In this document: piece after piece, positions 7,327 through 14,533 of the stretch
Position numbering within the stretch: position 1 is the stretch's first letter
Layout: each line of letters starts with the position of its first letter
Source: Kiritimatiellales bacterium
Lineage (GTDB): Bacteria; Verrucomicrobiota; Kiritimatiellia; Kiritimatiellales; Pontiellaceae
Assembly (NCBI GenBank): GCA_030625905.1
Contig: DAOUQA010000011.1
Span: forward strand, 1-18,784
Direction: 5' to 3'
Length of the DNA: 18,784 bases
Program-made: the position numbers and the translations under genes
Notes under the pieces: generated by a model
What the model was told of the DNA's origin: nothing
Seen by the model: only the letters and a program-made list of their open reading frames with translations
Database searches by the model: none

Positions 7327-8208
7327 CTACTCCACATTCTGGACTTGTTCGCGGATGCGTTCTAGTTCGGCCTTAAAGGCCACCACCTGGCGGGTGATCT
7401 CCACTTCGTTGGCCTTGGAGCCAACGGTATTGATTTCGCGGAAGAGTTCCTGACAAAGAAAATCGAGCGTGCGGCCGACCGGGTCGGTCGAGCGCAGCAG
7501 CTTGCGCGCCTGCGCCAAGTGGCTCTTGAGCCGGGTTAGCTCCTCGCTGATATCGCACCGGTCGGCGAAGAGGGCCACTTCCTTGACGATGCGTTCATCG
7601 GCGGCAAGATCCTCGAGTCCGGCTTCCTCCAGCCGTTGGAAAAGTTTTTCGCGGTGGGTTTTCACCACATTGGCCGACCGTTCCTTGATGTCTTTCTTCA
7701 GCTCTTCAAGCCGTGCCAGCCGTTCGCGCAGATCCGTTGCCAATGCCCTGCCCTCGGCTGCACGCATCTTGGCGAGACCACGCAATGCCTTGTCCATCGC
7801 CCCATCGAGCACGGCCGCCACATGGTCGGCATCGAGTTTATCCTGCTCCACCAAAACCAATCCAGGGAGGCGGGCAATGGTTCCCGCACCCAAATCATCT
7901 GCCAGGTTTAGCTTTTTAGCTACCGCCCGGATTCCATCGACATACTGCGCAGCCAAATTGGCATCAATCTTCACGGTTCCGGCTGAACCGTTGGTCATTT
8001 CCACGCGGACAATGCCGGAAATGCGGCCGCGGGAAAATTCCCGGCGGACGCGGCTCTGTATCTGGGCATCGAGCGCCACCAAATTATGAGGCAGGCTAAT
8101 GTTCACATCAAGCTGCTTACGGTTGACGGAGCTGAGCTCCATCCTCACACAAACTCCGTCGGTCGACGCCGACCCTTCACCAAATCCAGTCATGCTTTTT
8201 AATGCCAT
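7327..8208 (-). CDS. yicC: YicC/YloC family endoribonuclease
   Basis: 293-aa member of the YicC/YloC family, whose E. coli member has been described as an endoribonuclease. The hallmark start is MALKSMTGFG. A middle domain with the RVRREFSRGRISGIVRVEM region follows, and the C-terminal DUF1732 block contains EELTRLKSHL, DFLCQELFREINTVGSKAN and the ending VAFKAELERIREQVQNVE. Length is typical of the family. AGGAG precedes the ATG by 5 nt. It sits upstream of gmk on the same strand, a classical pairing, and downstream of trpB after a 163-bp gap that carries an inverted-repeat element. Confidence 0.95.
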   Translation of the reverse strand: MALKSMTGFGEGSASTDGVCVRMELSSVNRKQLDVNISLPHNLVALDAQIQSRVRREFSRGRISGIVRVEMTNGSAGTVKIDANLAAQYVDGIRAVAKKLNLADDLGAGTIARLPGLVLVEQDKLDADHVAAVLDGAMDKALRGLAKMRAAEGRALATDLRERLARLEELKKDIKERSANVVKTHREKLFQRLEEAGLEDLAADERIVKEVALFADRCDISEELTRLKSHLAQARKLLRSTDPVGRTLDFLCQELFREINTVGSKANEVEITRQVVAFKAELERIREQVQNVE

Positions 8209-8263
8209 AGAAACTCCTCTTATACCATTTACGAAAACTTCTAGGCACTACGCCTCGATAGAG

Positions 8264-8354
8264 AGATGTGGAGAACGTTTACACGAGTGAAACGTTGCCT
8301 CCGGAGCCAATCCTCCGAAGCACCGCTTCCTTTCAGGTAAACGGTCTCTACACC
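8264..8354. repeat. 91-bp element with 18-bp imperfect terminal inverted repeats
   Basis: The left end GATGTGGAGAACGTTTAC (8264-8281) and the reverse complement of the right end, GGTGTAGAGACCGTTTAC (8337-8354), match at 15 of 18 positions. An internal hairpin (CGTTT...CAC/GTG...AAACG, about 8275-8293) overlaps the left arm. The interior also has a GC-rich CTCCGGAG...CTCCGAAG segment. It lies 17 bp past the trpB stop and 54 bp before yicC. It could be a MITE/REP-like element, an attenuator between trpB and yicC, or both. Its GGTGTAGAGACCG end also occurs at 16678. Confidence 0.6.
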
Positions 8355-8371
8355 TTTATGCCTAAAATCCA

Positions 8372-9601
8372 TCACTCCATTAATCCACTATTCCGCGTCC
8401 CCTTGGAAGGCTGGCCTTCTTTCCATTCAGCGATCTGCTGCACGTCCTTGTCGCCGCGGCCGGAAACATTGATAATCAATAGGTCGTCCTTGGAGAATTG
8501 CCCTGTGTTCTTGATGATCCAGGCGATGGCGTGGGAGCTTTCGAGCGCAGGAAGGATCCCTTCCCACTGCGAAAGCTTGTCGAAGCCGTCTACCGCCTCG
8601 ACATCGTCAACGTGGGAATATTCCGCACGCCCCAGATCGCGCAGCAGGCTGTGCTCGGGGCCGACCGCTGCATAGTCGAGTCCGGCGCTGATGGAATGGG
8701 TCAGGGCAATCTGGCCATCGTCGTCTTGCAAAACAAAGGTCTTCGTGCCCTGTAGAATCCCCACCTTGTCCTCGGCAAAGCGCGCGGCGTGCATGCCGCC
8801 TTCGATTCCAAATCCGCCGGCCTCGACGCCAATCATGCGAACGCCTTCGTCCTTGATGAACGGATGGAACAGGCCAATCGCGTTGCTGCCACCGCCGACG
8901 CAGGCGACGAGTGCCGAGGGCAACCGCCCCTCCGCCTTGAGGATTTGCTTGCGCGCCTCGCGGCCAATTACGCTCTGAAAATCGCGCACCATCATCGGAT
9001 ACGGATGCGAGCCGAGCGCGGAACCGAGAATGTAGTGCGTGGTATGGATATTGGAAACCCAGTCGCGCATGGCCTCGTTCACGGCTTCTTTCAGCGTCTG
9101 CTGGCCGATGGTTACCGGCACCACCGTCGCACCGAGGCTCTCCATGCGGAAGACGTTGAGCGCCTGCCGCTCCATGTCGACCTTGCCCATGTAGACGACA
9201 CATTCCATGCCGAACATGGCGCAGACCGTCGCCGTCGCCACGCCGTGCTGCCCGGCACCGGTTTCAGCAATGATGCGTTTCTTGCCCATGCGCTTGGCGA
9301 GCAGGATCTGCCCCATGGAGTTGTTGATCTTGTGCGCGCCGGTGTGGCAGAGATCCTCGCGCTTGAGGTAGATCTTCGCCGTGCCGAGCTTGGCGCTCAT
9401 GCGCTCGGCAAAATAGAGCGGCGTCGGGCGGCCGACATATTCGCGCAGATAGTACTGCAGCTCCTTCTTGAATTCCGGATCCTTGCGGACCTCCTTATAG
9501 ACGCGCGTCAGCTCGTTCAGCGGCTCCATCAACGTTTCGGGAACAAACATTCCGCCATACGGGCCGTAGTGGCCACGCGAATCGGGTTGGGTTGGTTTCA
9601 T
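8372..9601 (-). CDS. trpB: Tryptophan synthase beta subunit
   Basis: PLP enzyme that condenses indole with L-serine to give L-tryptophan, normally working with TrpA. The 409-aa protein has RGHYGPYGGMFVPETLMEPL at the N-terminus. The PLP lysine lies in GAHKINN (K91), the catalytic glutamate in AETGAGQHG (E113), and the phosphate-binding GGGSNAIG begins at residue 236. GRGDKD lies near the C-terminus. ATG 9601 has GAGG 8 nt upstream and is preferred over an in-frame TTG two codons earlier. No other trp gene is in the window, so trpB is detached from trpA here. A remnant of a SUMF1-domain gene and a PPIase gene on the other strand lie upstream. Confidence 0.97.
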   Translation of the reverse strand: MKPTQPDSRGHYGPYGGMFVPETLMEPLNELTRVYKEVRKDPEFKKELQYYLREYVGRPTPLYFAERMSAKLGTAKIYLKREDLCHTGAHKINNSMGQILLAKRMGKKRIIAETGAGQHGVATATVCAMFGMECVVYMGKVDMERQALNVFRMESLGATVVPVTIGQQTLKEAVNEAMRDWVSNIHTTHYILGSALGSHPYPMMVRDFQSVIGREARKQILKAEGRLPSALVACVGGGSNAIGLFHPFIKDEGVRMIGVEAGGFGIEGGMHAARFAEDKVGILQGTKTFVLQDDDGQIALTHSISAGLDYAAVGPEHSLLRDLGRAEYSHVDDVEAVDGFDKLSQWEGILPALESSHAIAWIIKNTGQFSKDDLLIINVSGRGDKDVQQIAEWKEGQPSKGTRNSGLME

Positions 9602-9713
9602 GATCAAATCCTCGGTTCAGCAAAGCACTATACTTATAAGCGCAACAACGAACGAAAAAAATGTGGAACTAATCAAATTTGTCAATCCGCCTTTTTGAAA
9701 ATAGGTTCAATGC

Positions 9714-9791
9714 CGGATGGTTGGCCGCCGTGCCGGAACCGGCATGGTCGAAGCTGTAGCTGTGATTGGTGGCCCAGTTGTACACTTCGTC
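9714..9791 (-). pseudogene. SUMF1/formylglycine-enzyme domain fragment
   Basis: A 26-codon minus-strand stretch reads DEVYNWATNHSYSFDHAGSG and then TAANHP. This matches a conserved part of SUMF1/FGE-sulfatase proteins (a W-D-E-V...W-A...GY-x-F...G-x-G...NHP-V pattern). On both sides the frame continues with unrelated residues and no full domain is present, so it is a relic. It lies between trpB and the PPIase gene. SUMF1-fold proteins can be targets in diversity-generating retroelements, which is notable given the RT fragment at 6034-6219, but the two relics are 3.5 kb apart. Confidence 0.5.
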
Positions 9792-9847
9792 TACACAGCC
9801 ATTTCAATACTCTTCAGATTAATTTCGTATAAGTGCGTCTGAATTCA

Positions 9848-9876
9848 TTGACATCCGTCCGCATTATAGACACCAT
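9848..9876 (+). promoter_or_regulatory. Possible promoter for PPIase gene
   Basis: A consensus -35 TTGACA is at 9848-9853. With 17-nt spacing the -10 would be a poor CACCAT at 9871; a better TATAGA at 9865 is too close (11 nt). Only the -35 is convincing. Confidence 0.25.
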
Positions 9877-9943
9877 GCGACCTTTTACATCCATTTGCGG
9901 TAAATGCGGTGTATTTAGCAACCTCGAAGAAAGGATCAAGAGA

Positions 9944-11041
9944 ATGTTTAATAAATTGGCAAAAACAGTGTTTCTGATGGTACTCTCCGTTACCATCGCA
10001 ATGATTTTCACCGGATGCGATGAAGAAGAAATCGCCGCAGTACCGGCCGCAGAACAAGTCGATCTGGCTCAGACCGAAGATCTTTTTTCAAAACCGATAC
10101 AGCCGAACCCGCTGACTACCGACCCCAATGCGGTTCTCATTCGCGTAAACGGGGAGGAGATCACCCGCGGCGATGTCCAGGAATTGATGGCCATAGCCAT
10201 GCAGCAGGTTGCCGGACAGGTTCCGCCGCAACAACTCCAGCAAATGCAGGCTCAGATGTACCAACGAATCAAGGATGATCTGATCAACAAGACACTGCTG
10301 GAGGCCGCTATGGCCGCCGCCAACGTCGTTGTCAGCGAAGAGGACATCGCGAAAACCATCGAGCAAGTCAAAAGCCGTCCCCTTCCCGAAGGCATGACCT
10401 TCGAGGCCGCCCTCGCCGCCCAAGGCACCACGCTCGAAGAGCTGACCGAGAACATCAAGAAACAGCTGGAAACCCGCCAGTTCCTCGAAAGCAAAACGGA
10501 AGGTATTGTGGATGCCACCGAGGAAGAAGCCAAGGAATTCTACGACTCCAACCCTGACCGCTTCAAGAAGCCGGAAAGTATTGCCGCCAGCCATATTCTC
10601 CTCAAGTTGGACAACACGATCACCAACGAAGTGGAAATCGCTGCAATGAAAACCGAGAAAAAGGCGCAGCTCGAAAAGATCCGTACCGACATCATTTCCG
10701 GGACAAACACCTTTGAAGAAGCAGCGGCTCACTTTTCCGACTGCCCCAGCAAGGCCCAGGGCGGCTCGCTCGGCCCCTTCGGCAAGGGTCAGATGGTTCC
10801 CGAATTCGAGGTCGCGGCCTTCACCCAGGAAGTCGGCGAAGTCGGCGACGTGGTTGAGACCCAGTTCGGCTATCACATCATCAAGGTGTCCGACCATCAG
10901 GAAGAAGGCGTTGTGGCCTTCGATGAATCCAAGGAACAGATCGTGGATTTCCTCAGCAACCAAAAGAAGCAAGAGGCCGTCCAAGCGTTCATAAAAAGCC
11001 TGCGCGACAGCGCCACCATCGAAGTGGTTTCCGAACAGTAG
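9944..11041 (+). CDS. Parvulin-type peptidyl-prolyl isomerase lipoprotein (SurA/PrsA-like)
   Basis: Envelope folding factor catalysing cis-trans isomerisation of prolyl bonds in exported proteins. The 365-aa precursor starts MFNKLAKTVFLMVLSVTIAM and reaches a lipobox IFTGC with the lipidated Cys at position 25. A SurA_N-like helical chaperone region covers residues ~62-200. The parvulin domain covers ~212-318 and contains ASHILLK, a FSDCPSKAQGGSLGPFGKGQ segment, VPEFEVAAF and FGYHIIKV. ATG 9944 is preceded by AAGGA with 8-nt spacing; the in-frame upstream ATG at 9833 gives a non-signal extension and lacks support. Asp follows the lipid cysteine, which in E. coli would favour inner-membrane retention. 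The gene is followed by a strong terminator and appears monocistronic. Confidence 0.92.
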   Translation: MFNKLAKTVFLMVLSVTIAMIFTGCDEEEIAAVPAAEQVDLAQTEDLFSKPIQPNPLTTDPNAVLIRVNGEEITRGDVQELMAIAMQQVAGQVPPQQLQQMQAQMYQRIKDDLINKTLLEAAMAAANVVVSEEDIAKTIEQVKSRPLPEGMTFEAALAAQGTTLEELTENIKKQLETRQFLESKTEGIVDATEEEAKEFYDSNPDRFKKPESIAASHILLKLDNTITNEVEIAAMKTEKKAQLEKIRTDIISGTNTFEEAAAHFSDCPSKAQGGSLGPFGKGQMVPEFEVAAFTQEVGEVGDVVETQFGYHIIKVSDHQEEGVVAFDESKEQIVDFLSNQKKQEAVQAFIKSLRDSATIEVVSEQ

Positions 11042-11067
11042 CCGAACGGAACCTACGTCTGTAGCAA

Positions 11068-11096
11068 GCACCCCTCCAGCCGAGGGGTGCTTTTTT
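11068..11096 (+). terminator. Rho-independent terminator after PPIase gene
   Basis: Perfect 9-bp stem GCACCCCTC (11068-11076) / GAGGGGTGC (11082-11090) with a 5-nt loop, followed immediately by six T residues. It lies 27 bp past the PPIase stop codon. Confidence 0.95.
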
Positions 11097-11141
11097 GTTC
11101 TTCACGAAAGTGCATTATAGAGCCTTCGGAAGGGTTCTAAA

Positions 11142-11477
11142 TCAGATGGCAAACCCATTCGCCAGCAGGACAAAAAAGGTAAGGATGCAAACCACGCACA
11201 AACCCAGGGAATAATACGGCAAGGGGGTCCCATCGCTTTTCCGGCGAATCATTTTGGAGTACGAGGCCAACGCCCCGAGCAGGAACGTAATCAGCAACAC
11301 CACCAGAAAGGCGGCCTTGTTCTTTCCCGCATGCTCCACCCGGCTGCCGGCTGGCCCCACCAACGGCAGGATCATGCACAGAAAGAAAAACGACAGCCCG
11401 GAGGCCACCGCCAGAATGGTTCCGGTAAGCGGGCGGAACAGGATCCCGTCGTTTGAATAGTTCTCTTCCTTGTCCAT
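11142..11477 (-). CDS. Small uncharacterised membrane protein
   Basis: A 111-aa protein with three hydrophobic helices at about residues 17-42, 52-72 and 88-109, separated by short charged loops (VEHAGKNKA, KMIRRKSDGTP). It has no recognised domain. I start it at ATG 11477 (MDKEENYSND). The open frame extends to 11630, but that extra sequence is the reverse reading of the dispersed repeat at 11578 and has no coding character. The Shine-Dalgarno is weak (TTGGGAA). The protein resembles short membrane proteins of the yip1/DUF-type only in general layout. It converges on the PPIase gene, which ends in a terminator. Confidence 0.6.
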   Translation of the reverse strand: MDKEENYSNDGILFRPLTGTILAVASGLSFFFLCMILPLVGPAGSRVEHAGKNKAAFLVVLLITFLLGALASYSKMIRRKSDGTPLPYYSLGLCVVCILTFFVLLANGFAI

Positions 11478-11577
11478 GATTTTCCCAATGGTTGTAAAAG
11501 CCAGAAGTGTATGCGCGCGTCCCGAAGGTTGGAAGAAAAAAAGCTTATGTCCCGTTCCCTTTAAACCGGAAGAGTGG

Positions 11578-11726
11578 GTGTAGTGCGCGCTTCCCGTCTG
11601 CGGGCGCGCGCTTTTCGCAAGGCCGGCCATTTTTGGGCGATGCGGGCTCCATCGGAATGGAAGCCCGCTCTACATCTGGACTGGAAAGCCCGCTTCCCCC
11701 CGGGTTGTTGCGTGTTTTCGAAGACC
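11578..11726 (+). repeat. Dispersed ~150-bp repeat, copy 1
   Basis: From GGTGTAG to CGAAGACC this matches the stretch at 18322-18471 in the same orientation. Over the 3' ~112 bp I count about nine mismatches (~92% identity); the first ~38 bp differ more but keep an inverted arrangement around CCCGTCTGCGGG. A second hairpin is GCGGGCTCCAT / ATGGAAGCCCGC. The first ~100 bp are themselves bounded by inverted ends (GGTGTAG...CTACATC). Weaker resemblance may start at the AAGCTT 37 bp earlier, which is equally spaced in both copies. The right end abuts a PEP-CTERM pseudogene. Confidence 0.9.
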
Positions 11727-11735
11727 GATCACGCG

Positions 11736-11927
11736 ACCAAGATTTTTGTCGACTTGAACAATCTCCTCGAGGCTTATAGTGAGGATGGAACGTCCTCAAC
11801 ATCTCGAAAAAAGATTTTGATGCTTTTGGTATGAGTGTCGAAATAGTTCCCGAGCCCGCCTCGCTGGCTCTAGTTGGTGGGAACATCCTCTTTGATCGCG
11901 TTTGTCCGCCGCAGATTCAGCGTTTAG
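11736..11927 (+). pseudogene. Truncated, frameshifted PEP-CTERM protein gene
   Basis: The 3' part of a gene related to the two PEP-CTERM proteins downstream. Frame one gives KIFVDLNNLLEAYSEDGTSS and then TSRKK. After a frameshift the sequence is DAFGMSVEIVPEPASLALVG. After a second shift it is SSLIAFVRRRFSV and TAG at 11925-11927. Each piece aligns in order with the end of the intact paralogs (YIDFNQIL...QKKDADGFSVTADVIPEPAS...RRR). The 5' two-thirds are missing, and the dispersed repeat ends about 10 bp before homology begins. A terminator-like hairpin still follows, as in the intact copies. Confidence 0.75.
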
Positions 11928-11948
11928 AAGCCCCCTCTCTAAACCAGC

Positions 11949-11976
11949 AAACCCCGTCTTCCCAACGGGGGTTTTT
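11949..11976 (+). terminator. Terminator after PEP-CTERM pseudogene
   Basis: AAACCCCGT (11949-11957) can pair with ACGGGGGTTT (11965-11974) with one bulged G, followed by T residues. It occupies the same position relative to the PEP-CTERM stop as the terminators of the two intact paralogs. Confidence 0.6.
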
Positions 11977-12300
11977 GTCAGAGCATCTTCACTGTGGCGG
12001 GGAATATGCCGACGATGTTGAAGAAGAAGAACGCCCCCCATTCCATACCCACAGTTCTGTGTCGAATTTTCGGCGAACCTTGCACTGTATTTCGGGAAAA
12101 TCACGCCAAGGAACCGCGCGATTGCCACCCTCTAATCGGAATTACATTTTTTGATAACGATATGAATCGACTTATAGGTTTCCTTTTGTTATGCGTCGAG
12201 GAGTTCTACTCGCCATATCCGACTATACATACAATACCATTAATTAAATGTTCATAAGGAAACCAGAACTCACGGCAATCACTGAACCTGAAGACCATAC
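11977..12300. other. Intergenic region upstream of protease gene
   Basis: No convincing intact gene. On the minus strand a short F-rich frame (MEWGAFFFFNIVGIFPATVK, ending at a stop near 11978) looks like the last membrane helix of a lost protein, but is too short to assign. The right half turns AT-rich and holds the likely promoter of the downstream protease. Confidence 0.45.
12151..12178 (+). promoter_or_regulatory. Candidate sigma-70-type promoter of protease gene
   Basis: TTGATA (12151-12156), 16-nt spacer, TATAGG (12173-12178), lying in an AT-rich stretch about 135 bp before the protease ATG. Motif match only. Confidence 0.35.
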
Positions 12301-12312
12301 GTGGGACGCAAG

Positions 12313-14109
12313 ATGAAGTATATAATGAGTATAGCTGCATGCACAATGATGGCAGCAAATGCGTTAGCCATAGTGGTGCAAGATTACCCGGTTTCCGAAA
12401 CGGCACCTGACGGACTCGACTGGAGCTACGTGTACGACTACAAGGGAAGCTCCGCCGTTGCCGTGGGTGGAAGCTGGATACTGACAGCGGGCCATGTTGC
12501 TGATGATGAGGGATCCGGCTCGCTATCCATCGGCGGCCACACCTATACCCAGCAGGAGATCGTTTATCACGACGAGGCGGATCTGGCCCTGATTCGCTAC
12601 GACATGGCCTTCCAGGGGCATTATACACTGTACACTGGGGGTTTAGTTGGAATTCAGGTCCTCTTGGTGGGATCCGGCAATACCGGTACGGTGTCCACCG
12701 ACTACTGGACAATGAGCGGCACCGGCAGGGGTATCAAGCGCTGGGGGAGCCAGACTATCGACCGCACTAGAATTAATCAATACTATGCTGGGGGCATGGT
12801 CGGCTTTACCCAGAATTATGGGTTTTGGATGGATTTTGATCTGGGAAACACCAGCCATGAGGCCGGAACGGCCTCGGGAGATTCCGGAAGCGGAATATTC
12901 TATAATGATGGCGGCATGTGGAAGCTCGCAGGCATTAATACCGCCGTGTCGGGAAGCGGAGGGCAATATGACTCCACATTTGCCATGTCCATACCCTATT
13001 ACTATAGCTGGATTGCGGATACCATTACCGCCACACCCGATGATGATGCCGACGGCGATGGATTGACCAATGCGGAAGAAGCAACACTAGGCACGGATCC
13101 AATGAGTAGCGATACCGATGAAGATCTGATTTCCGACCCCCTTGAACTAGACAATGGCCTGGATCCGCTTGTCAGCAATGTCGGTGTCGATAGTGATGTC
13201 GATGGATTATTTGATGTAGATGAAGTCACCATTCTTGGAACCGACCCTCTGCACCCCGACACCGATCGAGATGGATTGACGGATGCCGAGGAAGTGAATA
13301 CATATGGGACTGACCCTCTGCGCCCCGACACCGATCGAGATGGATTGTCGGATGATGCCGAAGTGAATACATATGGGACTGATCCCTTGCATAATGATAC
13401 TGACCGTGATCGCCTGACAGACGAGCAAGAAGTGAACACCTATTCTACCCTTCCGAATAATGCTGATTCAGACGGGGACGGAACCACTGACGGGGATGAA
13501 GTCCTCATTTATGGAACCGATCCAAACGATCCCGGCAGCGACTTCGACCTCGATAACGACCAAATGGCGGACAGCTGGGAAATTAATCATTTCATCTCTA
13601 CTGAAAACTGCAATCCAACCAATGATCCGGACGGGGACTTTTATATAAATCTGGTTGAGTTCCAGCATGATACCGATCCTAATGTATTCGATACCTATAT
13701 TACACTCTGGCCAGCCCTAAAGGTGGAGTGGAATGCAGCATCGGGAACCGTTTATCAGGTTCAAATGTCGACCAACCTACTCTCTGGTGAGTGGATTGAC
13801 ATTGGCGATCCAGTGATCGGCAGCAATGCAACGCAATATCTGCTGGAATCGACACGCGAAAATGACCGCGCATATTATCGAGTGCTCGACGCTGAAGCTA
13901 TAATCCGGATGGCCACAGAACTGGAGTGGGAAGCTGCACCCAATGTCGCATATCAGGCTCAAATTTCAACCAACGGCACATCCGGCATTTGGTATGATCT
14001 AGGGGATCCGATTCTAGGCGATGGGCAGACACATTATATGATTGAATCAACGCATCCGGCAGATAACAAAGTGTATCGGATTCAAAGAATTATCCCCCTT
14101 TCTCCATAG
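12313..14109 (+). CDS. Secreted trypsin-like serine protease with TSP3-like calcium repeats
   Basis: Exported 598-aa chymotrypsin-fold (S1-type) protease. The signal peptide MKYIMSIAACTMMAANALA precedes mature IVVQDY. The triad fits H61 (TAGHVAD), D90 (EADLALIRYD) and S191 (SGDSGSG). Residues ~243-455 hold thrombospondin type 3-like Ca-binding repeats. Three are near-identical 23-residue units (GTDPL-x-x-DTDRDGLTD-x-x-EVNTY), repeated at DNA level with a 69-bp period from about 13243. The C-terminus has two related ~55-residue modules (VEWNAASGTVYQVQMSTN and LEWEAAPNVAYQAQISTN), likely beta-sandwich binding or attachment domains. There is no PEP-CTERM signal. I chose ATG 12313 for the signal peptide; in-frame GTG 12301 is also possible and neither has a strong Shine-Dalgarno. 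Its catalytic domain is paralogous to the minus-strand protease at 16759-18006. Confidence 0.88.
   Translation: MKYIMSIAACTMMAANALAIVVQDYPVSETAPDGLDWSYVYDYKGSSAVAVGGSWILTAGHVADDEGSGSLSIGGHTYTQQEIVYHDEADLALIRYDMAFQGHYTLYTGGLVGIQVLLVGSGNTGTVSTDYWTMSGTGRGIKRWGSQTIDRTRINQYYAGGMVGFTQNYGFWMDFDLGNTSHEAGTASGDSGSGIFYNDGGMWKLAGINTAVSGSGGQYDSTFAMSIPYYYSWIADTITATPDDDADGDGLTNAEEATLGTDPMSSDTDEDLISDPLELDNGLDPLVSNVGVDSDVDGLFDVDEVTILGTDPLHPDTDRDGLTDAEEVNTYGTDPLRPDTDRDGLSDDAEVNTYGTDPLHNDTDRDRLTDEQEVNTYSTLPNNADSDGDGTTDGDEVLIYGTDPNDPGSDFDLDNDQMADSWEINHFISTENCNPTNDPDGDFYINLVEFQHDTDPNVFDTYITLWPALKVEWNAASGTVYQVQMSTNLLSGEWIDIGDPVIGSNATQYLLESTRENDRAYYRVLDAEAIIRMATELEWEAAPNVAYQAQISTNGTSGIWYDLGDPILGDGQTHYMIESTHPADNKVYRIQRIIPLSP
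13243..13449 (+). repeat. 69-bp in-gene tandem repeat (TSP3-like units)
   Basis: Three consecutive 69-bp units encoding TDPL-x-x-DTDRDxL...EVNTY lie inside the protease gene. The first two are nearly identical at the DNA level (GACCCTCTGC...CCCCGACACCGATCGAGATGG), which indicates recent unit duplication; the third is more diverged. Confidence 0.8.
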
Positions 14110-14533
14110 AAATACATGGGCGATCTGCAACAAACGTAGAAGGGATGTGTCATTGTTGGAGATTTCACCGGTTGGGAGCGCCTGTCCTGAGATTTAATCC
14201 CGCAGTATGGTTTGATCCCGCTTTACCCCGAAAACCTCGAAAAAGGCACATGCAGTGCGGAATGGAAACCCGACCCGGGGCGGAAACAGCGATTATGGCG
14301 GCAATCAGCTCTTTGATGAATTGCTGAGTCATTTGTCATATTTTTCGCAATGCAATGATGCAACACGTACAATCAGGCCAACCATCCTCTCGCAATCCGC
14401 ACTTCTGGAGAGTCCCGAAACGAGCACGCTGCGCCTATTTGAAAATATTTCATTTTTTCACAATTTTTATTTGACATATCTGGAATTCTGAGGCATAGAT
14501 GGAGCGTTAATTATAAAAGGGAAGGATACTACA
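14110..14533. other. Intergenic region between protease and first PEP-CTERM gene
   Basis: No intact gene. A short plus-strand frame around 14280-14330 reads GNSDYGGNQLFDELLSHLS, which has protein-like composition but no recognised family and may be a relic. No terminator with a T tract is clear after the protease stop. The last ~100 bp are AT-rich and contain the promoter annotated separately. Confidence 0.5.
14471..14499 (+). promoter_or_regulatory. Candidate promoter of first PEP-CTERM gene
   Basis: Consensus -35 TTGACA (14471-14476), 17-nt spacer, weak -10 CATAGA (14494-14499), in AT-rich DNA 35-60 bp before the start codon. Confidence 0.45.

Noticed and set aside
8789..9832. A 347-codon plus-strand open frame opposite trpB
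   Set aside because: trpB on the minus strand is unambiguous; the antisense translation has no recognisable domain and arises from GC-rich codon bias.
10088..11071. A 327-codon minus-strand open frame opposite the PPIase gene
   Set aside because: The plus-strand parvulin lipoprotein explains the region; the antisense frame is a shadow and runs over the PPIase terminator.
11478..11630. N-terminal extension of the small membrane protein gene
   Set aside because: The extra codons are the reverse reading of the dispersed repeat, and the same peptide pattern (GLAKxAxPQTGS) appears from the second repeat copy at 18322, so it reflects repeat DNA, not protein.
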